Shown here: positions 11,321-26,819 of the stretch, piece after piece
Position numbering within the stretch: position 1 is the first letter of the stretch
How the letters are laid out: every line of letters begins with the position of its first letter
NCBI GenBank assembly: GCA_001414345.1
Contig: LLCB01000038.1
Location: forward strand, 214,343 to 278,342
DNA: 64,000 bases
DNA from: Hymenoscyphus infarciens
Taxonomy: Eukaryota > Ascomycota > Leotiomycetes > Helotiales > Helotiaceae
Direction of reading: 5' to 3'
The notes under the pieces: model-generated
The model's input: only the letters and a program-made list of their open reading frames with translations
Database searches by the model: none
What the model was told of the DNA's origin: nothing
Program-made: the position numbers and the translations under genes

Positions 11321-13680
11321 AAGTAATTGTAATAAAAAGGCGTTATAATTCAATTTACAAAGGTATAATCAGCTTATACTTTATATAATAAGCTTAGAAT
11401 TAGTTATAAACATTTCTAAACTAGTAATACTTAAAGGAAGAAGTTATTAAATTTAATATATAATATAACAAGTAAATAAAGGAAAAGCCTCTTTTATAAA
11501 TAATAAGTTACTTATCTATAATTACACTACCTAATACTACTACTAAGAGGGTAGAAAAGTAGTAAATAAACATTATCTTAATTCGCCTTAGTTTTAATAT
11601 TAGTACTATTTATATAGTTAGTATTTAAAGTATTAGGACAAGAAAATAGAAATTATAGCTCTTAACCTATAAGTAAATCGCTATAGATTATTATATCCTC
11701 TATTTTTATAATCTCTTACTTAAGTTACTTACTCTCTTATTACTACTTATTAGTATAATATATTTTAGAAAGGATAGAAAAACATATATTAGCTTATTTA
11801 ACCTTAGTATTATATATAGCTATCTTACTTCTTATTATAGTTGAAAGCTAATAAAGTCAGTCTAACGTATAGTAATATAAGAACTAGTAATATACTTTAA
11901 GTACTTAGTTATAAATATATTTATTCTTCTTTACTATATAGTTATATACTCTTTCTTTTATATTATACTTCTGCTTTTAGAGGGCATCTTTTATAGCCTT
12001 CTTCTTAGAAGCCTTTTACTTAGACTTATTACTCTTAATAAAAGTCTATTTAAGTTAAAGAATATAATCTATTAAATTTTTAATAGTATCTATATTTAAT
12101 CTAACTTTTAAAGTACTAAGCTAATCCTTTATATAGAAGGTATAGTAGTAACCGTTTATTTTAAAAAAGGTAGTATTGTTTATAAAGGCCTTTTTATTAA
12201 TATTTACTACTTTTAAAGCTCTAGCTTTAATACTAGTAGTTAAGAGATTAAGAACTATCTTTAAGGTAGGTTAAGGAAGCTTTTAAGTAAGGTTAAAGTT
12301 ATTAGAAGACTAGTTTTTTAGAAAAAGATTCTTAATAATATTTATATTAAGCGGTTAGAGAGTAATAGAATCTACTAGTATAGGAGCTATAGTAGTGTTC
12401 TTAGGAGAGGTTAGTATTATAAAGGTGAAGTATATAGAGCTTACTTATAGAGGTATTAGACTATAACAGAGCCTTAGAGACTTTACTAATAGCTTAGAAG
12501 GGTCTATCAAAAAGGATATATCTAAGTTTAGGTATTTAAGGTTAGGTTCTTTAAGAGTATAAAAGTTGAAAAAAAGTTGAAAGTTTAGAGTTAGTTATAA
12601 GTAAGATACGCTCTCTTAAAGAAATCGCGTAAAGGTGCTCTTATATAACTTTAGTAACGTTAATATAGAGTTCTTACCACTATTAATTATAAAGCTAAGG
12701 TAGTATATAAAGGGTTAGATAAGCTAGAAAGTAACTAGTAAGCTATATCTACTAGATATAAGGCCGTTATAGGTAGAATACTTATAATAGACGTTTTATA
12801 CTAATTCGCCTTTACTACTTAACTTCTAAGCTTATATTCTAGTTTTTAAGCGTTTTAGAGTAGTATATAACTCTAGTATTATTAGTATATCTTTTAGATA
12901 CTTATTCTAAGGCTTTTAGTTCTTTTAGGCCTAGGGCTTTTAAGTATAAGTTACTTCTATGTTTTAACCCTTTTAAAATCGATACTTTTTTAGCCTTTCA
13001 AAGGCTTTTCATAACCTTAAAACTATACCTACATTTAAAGCAGCTAGTATTACTTTAATAACATTATTATTATAATCAGTCTTAGTCGCTATATCCTTTT
13101 ATTCTCCTTCTTTACTTTAGCTATATATTAATACTAACTTAGCCACTCCCCTCTCTAATACTACTAGGTCTATACTTCTTAAGCTGTTTCCTCTTTCTAG
13201 AATCTTTCTCATTTACTTTATTACTTTTACTTATTAGAAAATCGTTAAGTACTTTAGAAGATTAAAGTACCTAATATAATAATTAAGTTAGGTGAATTTT
13301 ATATTATAGTAAGCCTTATAAATACTCTAGTTAATTATAAAGTAGAGACTTTATAAAGTTTAGTAAGAGAAGAATAAGAAGTTTACTAAAACCTCCTTTT
13401 AAATATATATTTTTTCTATTTATAAGGCTAAGCTTAAAATAGGAATTAATTATATAATTTTAGTAAAAGCCTCTAAGAGGTTTTTTACATAGATTATATA
13501 GGCTATAATTAATTAGGTAGTCTTAGGTAAGATAACTAGTTATATATACTTTATACTCTACTATAGATTATATTATAGCTATTTAGTATAGCTTACTCTA
13601 TACTTTAAAATAGCGAAGTAGTAGTAGCTAATATAAGCTCTTAGATAAGCTACTTTTTAACGCTTACTCTAAACTACTAA

Positions 13681-14130
13681 TTCATAGATTATCTCTCCTA
13701 AGTTATATAGCTTATTACCTAACTTATAGATCATCTCTTCTAAATTAAATAGCTAATCTCTTAATTTATAGATTATCTCTTAATTTATAAATAATCTCTT
13801 AATTTATAGATTATCTCTTCTAAATTATATAACTAATCTACTAACTTATAGATTATCTCTTCTAAATTAAACAGCTAATCTCCTAATTTATAGATTATTT
13901 TTTCTAAATTATATAGCTTATTACCTAACTTATAGATTATCTCCTTTAAATTAAATAGCTAATCTTCTAATTTATAGATCATCTCTTCTAAATTATATAG
14001 CTTATTATCTAATTTATAGATTATCTCTTAATTTATAGATAATCTCTTAATTTATAGATTATCTCTCTTAAATTATATAGCTAATCTCTTAATCTATAAA
14101 TAATTGCCTAGTTTATAGATAAGCTACAGG
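13681..14130. repeat. Degenerate tandem array, TTATAGATTATCTC units
   Basis: About a dozen imperfect units of 28-36 bp combine a TTATAGATTATCTCTTCTAA-like part with a TTATATAGCTTATTA-like part. The TAGCTTA core is the reverse complement of the TAAGCTA core of the subterminal repeats. Confidence 0.75.
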
Positions 14131-15799
14131 TAAGCTAGTAAGCTGCTAGTTCGTAAGTCAGCTACTAAACCTTAAGTAAGCTTCTTAAAAAGCTTACTTA
14201 AATACTTTTAAAATCTAGCTTACTTACTTATAATAATATGATAAATCTTAAATATAATTCCTAGTATATATTTTATAGAGATATATATAATATTATTATA
14301 GAGAGAGATAAGAGCTTAAGAAAATCAGTTAAATTAAGCCTCTTCTATAATACTACATAGTAATAAAGTATATATAATTTAAAAGGCCTATAGTGTAATA
14401 TTAAGGTATAAAAATCCCTATTTAACCTTAATTAGTAATAAATATATTAATTAAGACCTATAAGTATAAGATGCCTCCTAATACAAACTACTTCTAAATA
14501 TATAAATAAAAAAAAAGTATATTATTAAGCTACTAAAAGACAAATTAAAAGACGAATTAAAAGAAAATAGAAAGATAAATTAAATCTCTTATATATAATT
14601 AAGCTACTAATAGTAGAATTAAATTAACTATATATAGCTAAGCTTCTAAAAGATAAATCAAATCCTTTATATATAATAGAGCTATTAAAACATAAATAAT
14701 AAACTAGTATACTAACTTATAAATACTATTTAAGAAGAAAATAATATAAAAGGAAAGCTAACTTAAGTTACTTCCTCTTAGGCTTAGTCTTTTTAGCTAT
14801 AAGGAGTATAGGTAGCAGTATACGGTTTTACTTATGCTTTTGAATTTAGGCTAAGAGGTTAGTAATAGTTTCTATAAACTCTATTTAAGAAGTAGGAAGG
14901 TATACTTATTTACTTTAAGGTAAGCTTTCTATATAGTCTATTATATACTTATTTAAGGAAGAGGATTTAGTATTATACTTATTTAAAAGAGTACTAGAGA
15001 TATTACTATATTAAACGTTTATATCTATATATACTATTATAGGTAAAGAAGGAGACTAGCTACTAGCTAGTAACTAAATATATAATATTACTTTAGCTAT
15101 GGTTTTTAGACTAAAGTAGTTTACTATGCTAACCTTAACTTAGTTAGTACTTTCTAATATTAGGTAAATAAAGTTATCTTAGTATTATAGTATTTCTAGT
15201 AGAGATATAGAAGGAATAATATTAAAGAATTAAGATAGCTAGTTTAATAGCAATAAGAGAGGTATTAAATAGTTACTAAGAGATTATATATATTATATTT
15301 ATAATAAGGAAAGAGACTTTAATATATAGCTAACTAAGAGCTATAGCTATTATAAAGAAGCCTTATAGGTAGTAAGGCTACTAGTTATAGCGTTATTAGT
15401 AGTAGTATTAGTAGAAGGAGATAAAGTTTATTATACGTTATTATTAAAATATATTCCTCTTAGGAGATTAGTACTATAGTTACTACTATTATTCTATATA
15501 AATTTATTAAAATTAATATTTTTAACTTTAAAAAAGAGAGATAAGAGTAGTTTATAAACTCTTATAACTCTTATTACTTTAGCCTATTTATCCTTCTTTT
15601 ACACCTCTTATATCTTAAGCTAAGTATTATCTAAGATATATAAGCTTAGTTTAAAAGTAGATCTAAGCTATAATTAAACTTAGAGTTAAGATAGAACTTT
15701 AAAAGTAGAATCTAGGAATTAAGTATACTATAGCTAAGATTAGACTAGAACCTTAATAAGTTAGATTTTAATCTTAAGACTAAGTAGGCTCTTAAGAGT

Positions 15800-16030
15800 A
15801 TGTTATTTAGCCTTTTTACGTTTCTTTTACTATTTAAGAGCTCGTTCCTTCTCTTAGCGCTATTAAATATCAACTTCTTTCTCTATAAGGTTATAATAGA
15901 ATCTAATTATATTTATTTACTTAGAACTTATTATATAGCTAATAGTATAGAGGATAAGCTTAATATTATAATATCCTTTATTCTTATTTTTATCTTTCAA
16001 GAGTCTCTTATATTTAGCTTTCTTCTATAG
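15800..16030 (+). other. Hydrophobic 76-codon open frame, probably fortuitous
   Basis: This is the only ATG-initiated frame of 60 or more codons in the 34-kb block. The translation is dominated by Leu, Ile, Phe and Ser, which is what T-rich RIPped DNA encodes in any open frame. There is no homology clue, and I do not regard it as a gene. Confidence 0.3.
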
Positions 16031-17749
16031 TAAGGTTATATTATCTAGGGCTATAGGAATAAAATTAACCTAGAGCGCCTATATAAGAGAGCTACTAATT
16101 AAGTTAGCTAGCCTCTTAATAAATATAGTCTCTTATTAAAGATAAGACTTCTAATTCTTAAATACGTTCTAGACTTTATACTCTAAACGTTCTTAGATTA
16201 TAGTATTATACTTAAGATTAGTAAAACTAAGGTCTTCTAAAAGAGAGTTATATACCTTTTATAGACGCTTAATTTCTAGTATTCTATTATTAAGCTTTTT
16301 CATAGTCTTAGTAAATCTAAAGTCCTCTTTAATTAAGTAGCTAGTAACTACTTAGTAAGCTTAAATATCTTAAAAATAGCTTATACTAAACTTAACTTTT
16401 TAGTGTTATATAATAACAAGAAGCGACATTCTATCTAGTATAGTCTTATAAAAGGGAATACTAAAGTCGGCTTTACTTAAAAGTTAAAGGTCCTTATTAT
16501 TTATACTATTATATAGAACCTAGTACTAGTTTATATTAGTAACCTAAACACTAAACTCAAGCTTCTTAGTATTTATAATCACCTCTTCGTTAGAGCCTTT
16601 ACTAAATAGTTTAAGTAGTATAGTAGAAACTTTATAGATTCTATAGTAATAGGCTTCCTTATTATTAGCTAATAGTAGGAATATAAGCTTTAGAAAATCA
16701 TAATAATACTAGAAGTAGTTAGTTATTATTATTATTCTAGTCTAAGCTATTATAAAGGTAATACTATTAGTAAAGGTAATAATTAGAAGTGAACTTTTAT
16801 AAAGTTATAAATTTAAGCTATATTATAAATCTTAAAAAGATAATTAGAAGAGTATGAGAATCGCTACCAAGTTTACTTTAACTTATTATAAAAGGGAATT
16901 TAATTAGATTAAATTAGCTATTAAACTATATTATTACTAAGTTTATATAGTAAGCGTAGAAGGGAATATAACTAAATTAATTAAACTCTAAAAGGTATAG
17001 AAACGTTTCTAAGAGGTATTTATAAGGACTAGGTTAGAGGAAGTAGTAGTTATAAGTTTAGTAAGTATAGTAGATAACCTAATTCTTTAAGGTATATAAT
17101 AGAGTATATAGATTTTTATAATTATATAACATATTTACTAAGCTAGAGCTAGAGAACCTTAAAAGTCTATAACACTACTATTATATACTTAAACTATCCT
17201 TCTCTTTTACTTAATATTAATCTTATTAAAAGTATTATATAGAGTATAGTATACTTTTACTAGAGAAACACTTTTTAAATACCCTACTACTCTATACATC
17301 TACTTAAAGCTATCTTCTAGCCTACTCTATAATTCCTAGCTCTTTTTCTAGTTAATTATATAATAATAGCCTCTTCTACTTAGCTTTTAATTTAATACCT
17401 AATTATAAGTTAAGTCTATATTTACTAAGAGAATACTTACTTTTTACAAGCTCTAAGAGTCTCTATATATCTTAAAGACTATATAAACAAACTCTGTTTT
17501 CTTACTCGCCTTTTATTAAAATCGTAATTAAATAATAATACTATAATCTTAGATATTATTATAAAATACTATATTTTATAGAAGGCTCTCTAACTATAGT
17601 GCTAAGAGAAGGAGTATTATACTAAGCTATAAAAGTATAATAATTATTAAGTATCTTATATCTACTAAGATAAAAAGTATTCATTTTACTAACTATACTT
17701 ATATAATAGGCTCTATAATAATTTATATCTAGTCTAATATTAAATATCT

Positions 17750-17950
17750 CTTATAATACTCTCCTCTTATCTACTTATTACGATAACCCTTTCCTAGTCG
17801 CCTATTATAATACTCCTCTCTTATCTACTTATTATAATAACTCTTTTCTAGCTATCTATTATAATACTCCTCTCTTATCTACTTATTATAATAACTCTTT
17901 CTTAGCTACCTATTATAATACTCCTCTCTTATCTACTTATTATAGTACTA
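17750..17950. repeat. Tandem repeat, 54-bp period
   Basis: The CTATTATAATACTCCTCTC word recurs at 17802, 17856 and 17910 with partial units on both sides. The period of 54 is a multiple of three, which leaves open that it was coding before RIP. Confidence 0.75.
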
Positions 17951-18889
17951 CTTTTACTAAATATAGTATAAATACTCTATCTCCTACTATTAGTAGGCTA
18001 ACTTCTTATAATGGATTACTAGAACATAGTAATTATTACGTTTTAGGACCTAAAGAGCCTAATAGTCCTATTTTACTTATTCGTTCTTCTAATATAAAGT
18101 TCTCTCTTAAATATATTAGTTCTTATTCTTTCTTCTACTAATCGATTCTAACCTACTATAAGAGCTCTAAGAATACTAGTAACCTAAGCTTATATCCTTA
18201 CACTCTTAAACGTTAGAAGTAATTAAGATATAAGCTACTTAAAAGCTTCTCTCTAAGCTTAATATAGTCTTCTCTTATATATATAATATTATAAATAAAG
18301 ATAGAGAGGATGTTTAGATATATAAAGCTCTTATAAGTTTACTTATAAATAATTTCTTTGCTTATCTTAAAAGCTATATAGATTAATATATATACTTTAT
18401 AAAAGGTACTATTAATATATTAGACGTAAAAAAGACTATTAATAAATAGACTAAGAAGTAGAGGAAGCTATAAGCATTAGCTTATTATTAGTAGACAAAA
18501 ACTATAGAGGAATAGTAGCGTTAGACTAAAGAGCTTGTATAACTTTATAAAAATTCTATAAATCTCTAACTAAGACTTTATAGAAAGAGGAATATACTTC
18601 TAAGTATAGGTCGAAGATCTATAAGCTAATTATAATAGTAATAAGTCTCTAGTAGCTCTTTATACTATATTTAAGTTAGAAATAAATATATATAATACTT
18701 CTTACTCTAAGATAGGAATTAAGATAAATATAGATAGTATAGATATAATTATTATAAATAGTTAGAGTTTATATCTAAGTAATTAATATAAAGGAATTAG
18801 TATATTTATAATAAATAACTTTTCCTCTTATATACTCTTTTAATTCTAGTACTTTAAGATTAATAGATAGATTTTTATTAGTTAGTAAG

Positions 18890-19070
18890 CTCTTCTTAGT
18901 AGATAAGCTCTTATTATTTAGTAAGTAATCTCTAAATTAATAGATAAGCTACACTTCTTAATAAGTAAGCTCTTCTAGATAGGTAAGCTTATCTAGATAA
19001 GTAAGCTCTTCTAGATAGTAAGCTATTCTAGGTAGGTTAGCTCTTCTAATAAGTAAGCTAGTTTATTAAC
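18890..19070 (+). repeat. Cluster of GTAAGCTCTTCT / GATAAGCT words
   Basis: About ten copies of GATAAGCT or GTAAGCT spaced 15-25 bp apart, the same core as the subterminal repeats, in forward orientation. Confidence 0.65.
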
Positions 19071-22000
19071 TATTAATCTTTACTATCTTAGAGGCTTATA
19101 TAAGTTTCTATATATTATAGACAGAGACATAGTATACTAAAAAGCACTATACCTTAGAAGTAGCTAGTTAAACTAACGATTATTTTATTATATAATTTTA
19201 ATAAACATTATCTATCTTACTATTCTCTTCTCTATTAAGTATTTAATCTTCCTTAATATTTAAAATCTTAAATACTTTATTTAGAGTATTAGCTTACTTA
19301 ACTACGTCTTTATTATTCTTACTTCCTTCTATTTTAAATAGATCTTCTTCTATCTCTTTAATAGCCTTCTTAGTACTATCCCTATTACCTATACTCTTAC
19401 CTATTTATTAAGATATATAAGCTTTACTTCTATTATCTTCTTACTTTTAAAAGCTTAGTAGTAATAAATTCAAAGAATCTAAAGTATCTATATAGTTAGA
19501 AATTATATTATAATCGAGTATAAAGGTAAATAATACCTTTTAATCTCCTCTTCTACTCTAAGTCAGTATACTAGTCATTATAATTAAGTACTATATTAGT
19601 AATAGTAATTCTATAGAGAATATTATACTAGAATAGTATAGAACTAGTTATATAGCCTCCTAGCTAATACTAAGATACCTATATATTAAGTAATACTTAT
19701 AAAGTATTATATATCTACTTTACTAACCTTATCTACTTATATAAAAGTAATTCCTTCTCTTTTATATACCTTTATAAATACTAATAAGTATTAATACTCT
19801 ATAAGATAATAATATTATTTATAAACTAAAAGTAAAGTATATTAGTTAGTAAAGATAGTAAGATAACATCTTCTTATACTACTTTATATTACTATATTCT
19901 CTAATTTAACTTAGTTTTAAGTATTTCTAGGTTAAATATTTTTAATAAGATCTTCTTAAAGTAGGATTCTAGTAGGAGGTTATTTAAGAGTTTTTCTATT
20001 CTTTAAGCTTGCTTTTAGAGTATAAGTAGACTAGAAGATAGAGTATTAGTATTTTCTTATTATAAAGTTATTTAGAAAGAATAGTATCTTAATTACCTAC
20101 TATTTATAAAAGCTCTAAAATAACTAGCTAGCTTTTTTAGTTCCTTTAGTATTATACTAGTTATAGATATTCCTCTACTCTTAAATTCAGGCTATTGTTT
20201 AGATTTAGAATTAAGTAAACTCTTTATTAATATAATACTAGGTCTATAACTTTATATACTATACTTAGAGGTCCTCTCTCCTAGTTTACGCCTATTCTTC
20301 TTAAGATTAGCTAGTTATAAGTAATTCTACTTCTATTATAGTAATAGTATTAGCTACTATTTTAGTAATACTCTATCTTCTAGATAGATATTAGGTAACG
20401 TAAGAATTCTATATATAAGGTAGCCTTTTAGAAACTAGTATTAGTATTTCTATTATAACTAAGTATTTGTCTTACTTAACTTACTAATTTTCTTTTATAT
20501 TATTTTTATAAAGAAGTAACTAGAAGAGTCTCTTATATAGCCTTACTACTTTTATAGTCTAGGTAGTCTCTTTCTTCTTAGTAAACTATTATAACTATTA
20601 CTTAGTATAATTATTAAGTATATCTAAGATCTTATAACTAGTTATAATTATCTCTTTTAATAGTAAGTATTAGTAGACTTTTTTAATCTTAGTAGAATAT
20701 TAAATCTCTTTTTTAAGTATACGCTTATACTTTATATCTAAATAAGTACCTAGCTAGAGTAATTAAGCTTCTCTATAATACTATGTTTAGGAATTTAGAA
20801 TACTTTCCCAGTTCTCTAGTAATATAATTTAGTATAATAGAATAAGATATAATTTACTACTCTAGTCTCTTTCTACTCTCTCTCTATCTAACATTATAAG
20901 TCCCTTAGTATAAAATAGACTTTATAGAAGCTAGTATTCAAGAGTATATATATATTAGTATATAGTATTTATTATAAATTTAACTCTTAAACATGTCTTA
21001 AGGTATCTCTGTTATATATATAGAGTAAATTTATATATAATATTATACTAAACAAAAGTATATACGTTTAATAAGAGTCTTAAAAGAATACTTTAAAGTA
21101 TATAACTTATAATCTTATATTTCTTACCTTAGTATTAATTTACTAACTTAAGCGTTGTCCTATATCTATAAACTATATTTAAAAGTCTAGTTTAGTTAAG
21201 ACTCTTAAATTACTTTATAGTACTTATACCTCTTATAGCTTTAAAGTAATACTTATATCTCTTATCTACTCTAATCTTATTTTCTTCTTTCTCTTATATT
21301 TAATTACTAGATAGATTACTAGTAAGAATAAGATTCTTAAAACTTATAGTAATCTCTCTACTAAGTAGGTTTAGTATAAAAAAGCCTCTCTAAAAATAAC
21401 TTCTAATAAAATATTAATTAGATTTAATTTCTTACTTATACTATTAGTTTCTATTATAGCTCTAATAGTATAAGCGTTCTAGCCTAGTATTAGAAGCTTC
21501 TTTATAGAAGTAGGCTAGGTAAGTATACTAGAGTAAGGAGGTTATAGTCTATATACTATAAGAGGTACTTATACTCTTAGAACAGGCGTAGGCATTCTTA
21601 GTCGAATAAGAAGTTTAATAGGTTTAAGTATTATTAGTAGAATTTTAAGAAGCTTAGACAGTTAAATAAGAGTCTTAAATTTCTTAATTAAATAGTATTT
21701 AGTAGTACTCTATAGTTTTAATCTAGTTAAAATATATATACTCTTATAGCTTCTATAGGTCTAGAATATAAATAAAGTATTTAAGTTAAATAAATTATAT
21801 AAGACTATATAACTATACTTATTTAGAAATCTTTCTAGTTATAATAATATAATAAAAGAATTCTAAGAGGTCTAGATAAAAGGCGATTTTAGGGTTATAG
21901 AGATCTATTATTTTATTAGTTTTAGTATCTTCTTATTTAGTTAAAGATAAATAAACCTAAGAGAAAGTAACTAGCTTTTATAATTAATATTAGCTTAGAC

Positions 22001-22984
22001 CATTTATAGCTATAATATATAATAGTTATATAAATAGCATCTTCTAATTTATGTTTATTAGTTATATACTTAGAATTATTTAATTATAAGGCTTATAATA
22101 GAGATTAATATAAAGCACATTTCTAGTAATCCTTCTATAGTATATAGAGTTATACGTTACTAGACTAGTAAATATTATAGAGCTAAGAAAAGGAATTACT
22201 AAGTTTTAATTAGTATAATAAGTAGTATGATTTTAAAGATTTATTTAGAGTAATTTTTTAGTAAAATTAAAATAATAAAGTATAAATATATTTTAACTAT
22301 TTTATATATTATAATTTTTATTTATATTATAGTTATTAAGTATTAAAAAGTCTTTAGTGTCCCTAGTATACCTTCTGTCTTAGGATATTAACTGCTTTTA
22401 TAGAAGGAAAGTATCTCTAAAGCGCTTGTAGAGAGGGGCTTATTAGAGTACTCTCTAAACCTACTCTTATTAAAAAGTTATAATATAATAAGATATAGTA
22501 GGTAAATAATATATAGTATAATATAGATAGTTAAGGATTATAAGCTAACTAGTAAGTAAGATAAAGCCTAGGTAAGCTAGCGAATTAGAGCCTTATTCTA
22601 ATTAGTCTAAGTAGTATAAAGCCTCTCTTAAACCCTTTACTATTCTTTAATAATATAATGACTATATATACTAGTAATAATATATAATATTTTACTTTAT
22701 AAGTATAGATATACTATTTTTTAAGCTTATTCTAATCTCTTAAACCTTTAATAGTATAATTCTTTTAGTTTCTTATAACTAAAATAATGTTTATAAAAGA
22801 AGTTAAGCTTTAGTTATAGATTTAGGAGATAGAAAGAGTAAATAAGGAATTTAAGTAAAATTTCTACTAGATAAATGCTATTAGTGCTATATCTTCTAGG
22901 ACTTATTAAGCTAATACTTTAACTATATTATCTTCTATCTTTATTACTTTTATATCTTTATTTCTAGCTACCTCTATCTTAAGA

Positions 22985-23096
22985 GATAATTTAAATAAAG
23001 AGGAGCTAGAGTTTAATTTAGATTAAGGAGAGAGAGAGAGGATAGAGGAGGTGTTAGAAGCAGTGTTAGAAGAGGTGTTAAAAGAGGTGGAATACT
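22985..23096 (+). pseudogene. Relic coding island with a coiled-coil-like repeat
   Basis: The stretch 23041-23095 keeps five TG dinucleotides in about 50 bases although TG is nearly absent around it. In one frame it reads as EEVLEAVLEEVLKEVEY followed by TAG, a heptad-like Glu/Val/Leu pattern built on a GAAGAGGTGTTA 12-mer. The frame extends upstream with acidic residues and a single TAA. It is the best-preserved coding-like fragment in this part of the element; the family is not recognisable. Confidence 0.4.
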
Positions 23097-26000
23097 AGAT
23101 ATAGATAAACAAAGAATAAATATAACTCTTAGAATTAATATAAAGAATCGTAGCCGAGAGCGGGCTTAATAAGGGGTATATCTAATATATACTAGTATAT
23201 AAAACTTTTACTACTATACTTTTAACTTTCTGTTCTATTATTCTAACTAAAAAGTAACGAGGATTTAGAATAAGATATATATAAAATATTTAAATAATTA
23301 ATATTCCCTCTCTAAGAACTAATTAAACTACTAATAATCTAGTCTAATATCTAACACTCTTTTATTTTTTAACCTTATTTACTATACTTTTTAGACTAAT
23401 ACTAATAAGCCCTTCTAGCCTAATAAATTAGTCTCTTCTTTTCTTCTTTATTACCTCCCTTCTATACCCTAAGCTAACTCTATTAATACTAATAAAGCCC
23501 TTTTTTATACTTTTATTATATATTATAAGCTTTATAAGGTTAAACTAACTATTACTATCTAATAAATTATACTAGTAAACTTAGGATTTAATAAGTACTT
23601 AGATTAAATACTAAACTATTTTCTAACTATTTAATAGTATATTTAACGTTCTATCTCTAAACCTACTATTTTCTAAGTATTCTAAGCTTAAGTTTAGACT
23701 TTAGCTATATTAGATAGTAAGGGTGTTTTTTAGTTTATATAAACTTTTATATAATAGAAAAGTATCTTATAAAAAGTAGTCTTAGTTAAGTAGAGGATAT
23801 CTAGTATAACTTAATATAATAGAGTTTTTTAGTATAGCTTAATATAGAAAGAATATTTAGTATAGTATTTAACATTATATAATATCATTTTAACATATAT
23901 ATCTTTATAAATCGTAGTTCTTTTATAATATAATTATAAACTTATAATTAACTACTAAAAGTTATAAGGAGTTATTAAACGTTGTAATAAGAGAATCTAT
24001 AAATAAAATCTTAAAAGCTAGGATAATCTACCAGAGGTTAGATAAGCTAGTAAGATTAGATAAGCTACTAAAAGTTATAACTAAACCTAACTATTAAGCT
24101 ACTAATTATTAAGCAAACCGTTAAGCTTACTTAAATATATATAATAGGAGATAATCTAAAGGTTATAGCTTATCTCTTAAAATTAAAAATTAATATATAA
24201 ACTATTCTAATCTAGTATAATAGACTAAGGTATTAGGAAAATATAAAAATATATATATATTTAAATTCTTAGGTATAATCCTAATTTTAAACTATACTAG
24301 AAAAACATAAAAAAAAACATAAATATTATAATCTTTTAAGTAAAGCAATTCCTAAACTTTATCTAAGTAAGAAAAACATTATTAAAAACATATAAATACT
24401 ATAATCTCCTAAACCTTCTAAGCCTCTTAACCTATTTAAACTTTCCCTACCTATACCTCTAAGTATAAATTTTTACTAGTCTTAGAAATGCTTTTATAAA
24501 TCTAATAAAGCTATAGAATCTTAATACCTTTTTAGAAATTTCTTATATAAGATACTAAGTCGGTTAAAAAGAGCTTAAACTATAGCTAAGCGGTTCTCTA
24601 TAATCGCTCTTTCTATTATAACCTTAACCTTTTATATATATATATCTAATAGATTTAAAAAGTATTTAAGATTAAAATTATAACTATCTTAGAAGGATAG
24701 AATTAAAGAAGTAGTATAAGAACTTCTAGATATATATAAGCGTAACTAATTAGATAGGTTAAGTTAGTATTAAACATGTTACTAAAGTAATTACTAATCT
24801 ATATATAGATTAGTATAGTATAGAATATATACTAGTAAAAGACGTACTTATAATGTCTTTTATTATAAAGGTTCTAATACCAGCGTATACTTAACTCTAG
24901 GATTATAAGAAATAGAGTAGTATAATATATATTTAAAAGGACATTTAGTAACAGAGAAAGCGAATAAATAATAATATTAAAATTTTTAATACTTCTATTT
25001 TAAGAAACGTTAGTAGAATCTTTAATAGCTTTTAGCTTATTAATAAGATTATTAACTTAATCTAAAACTATTATTATTTATTTAGAAAGTAGCGTTTTCT
25101 ACTCTAAAAGTATTATTACTATTAAGTTAAGCTTAGTATAAATTAAATAAGATAGAGACTCTAGTAGTATAGTACTTAGTATTAGGACGTTGCTTTTATA
25201 ATATTATATAATATTATCCTTACTTACTTTATAGTTATTAGAACTTAGAGAAAGAGTTTTAAAGTAGGGAGGGTTATAATCCTTATCACTGTTCTTAGAA
25301 GTTAGAGAAGCTTAAGTAGTAAGATTAGGATTAAGATTAAGATAGTAGTTTTATATTTAAAGGCGTTCTTAGAGGGTTTAAAAGGCTAAATTATTACTAT
25401 AAAAAAGAACCTCGTTTTATACTTAAATAAATAATGCTTAAAAGGCAGGGTTAATATCTAGAGAGTTAGTAGCTTAAGTAAGGTCGTCTATAGAGTATCT
25501 TACTTAAATAAGGTTACTTATCTTATATATAAGAGCTAGGGAAGCTAAGAGGGGTTAAGGCATATCTATAGAGTTATATACTATATTAGGTAGTATAGAA
25601 GATATTATGAAGTAGTCTTGTTTTATTTCTTAGAAATTAATAGTTTTATTTCTAGTATTATATAAGGAGGCTTAAACTAGGTACTAGGTAAGGGTATAGT
25701 ATTAAATAAAACTTTATTAAGCTTATTTATCAAATCTAGTAGTTTACTTATTAATTAAAGTAGTTTATTCATATTTAATAGATTACTTACTTATATTTAG
25801 TAGATTATCTATATTAAGTTAAGAATTAAAACCCTAGTACTAGCCTTAAATCTACTATATATAGATTAGTAGGAGTTTATAGGCTAATAGCCTATAAGTA
25901 GCCTAGGGAATCTTAAGAGCTAGGTAATTTTAAATACTTCTACTAAGTAGAAGTAAATAACTTAGAAGGTAATAATAGAATTTAATTAAGAATATAAAAT

Positions 26001-26819
26001 ATCTTATAATAGAACCTAGTACTCTTTATATTATAATTATAGAAGAGTTACTACTTATATAATAGATTATAAATTTATTATAACAGAGTTATATACTACT
26101 TATTATAATATATAAGTAAGGCTTATTTTCTACTCTTAGCATACGTTTATTATAAAGCAGGGTTATTATATACTAATTTAGCTTATAGCTTATTAAATGT
26201 CTAAATATCTAAAAGCAAGTCTATATTAACGTTATCCTTATCGTCCTCGTCCTTCTAATACTATATATACTAATTTAGCGATTTTAAAGAGAGTGGCGGT
26301 ATAGTAGTTAGAGAAGGAATAGGAATTAGAATACTAATATAGCCTAGACTTAGTAGAATATAAGAAGGCTCTAGTTTTATTATATAAGAAGTACCTTTTT
26401 ATTAATAGTATATTCTAGGCTAAAATAAATCGATTAATATAATATAAGCTTCTACTAGAGATTTAGTAAGATATTATTTCTTTTATATAATAATATAACC
26501 TATTCTAGAAGAGTAAGAAGAAGTATTCTAAAAAGATGTAAAACTTATATAATTTATTATAAATTAGCTTAATAGTATTCTTAAGTCTCTATCCTAATTT
26601 TATTACTCTTTATTAAAACAAAGTAGATAACTTTATTTAAATAAAGAGGTAGTATTTAATATAAGAGCGTATATTAGTATAAGCTAAGAGCGATATTATA
26701 TAGGAACCTTTTATAGATAGCTAGCTAGAATTAATATAGAATAGAAATATAAGTCGACCTATATAAGTACTAGTAGAAAGAGCTACTAGTTTATCTACTT
26801 CTAATAAGAGATACCTAGC

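Noticed and set aside
15800..16030. 76-codon open frame as a membrane protein gene
   Set aside because: T-rich RIPped DNA gives Leu/Ile/Phe-rich open frames by chance; there is no second supporting feature.
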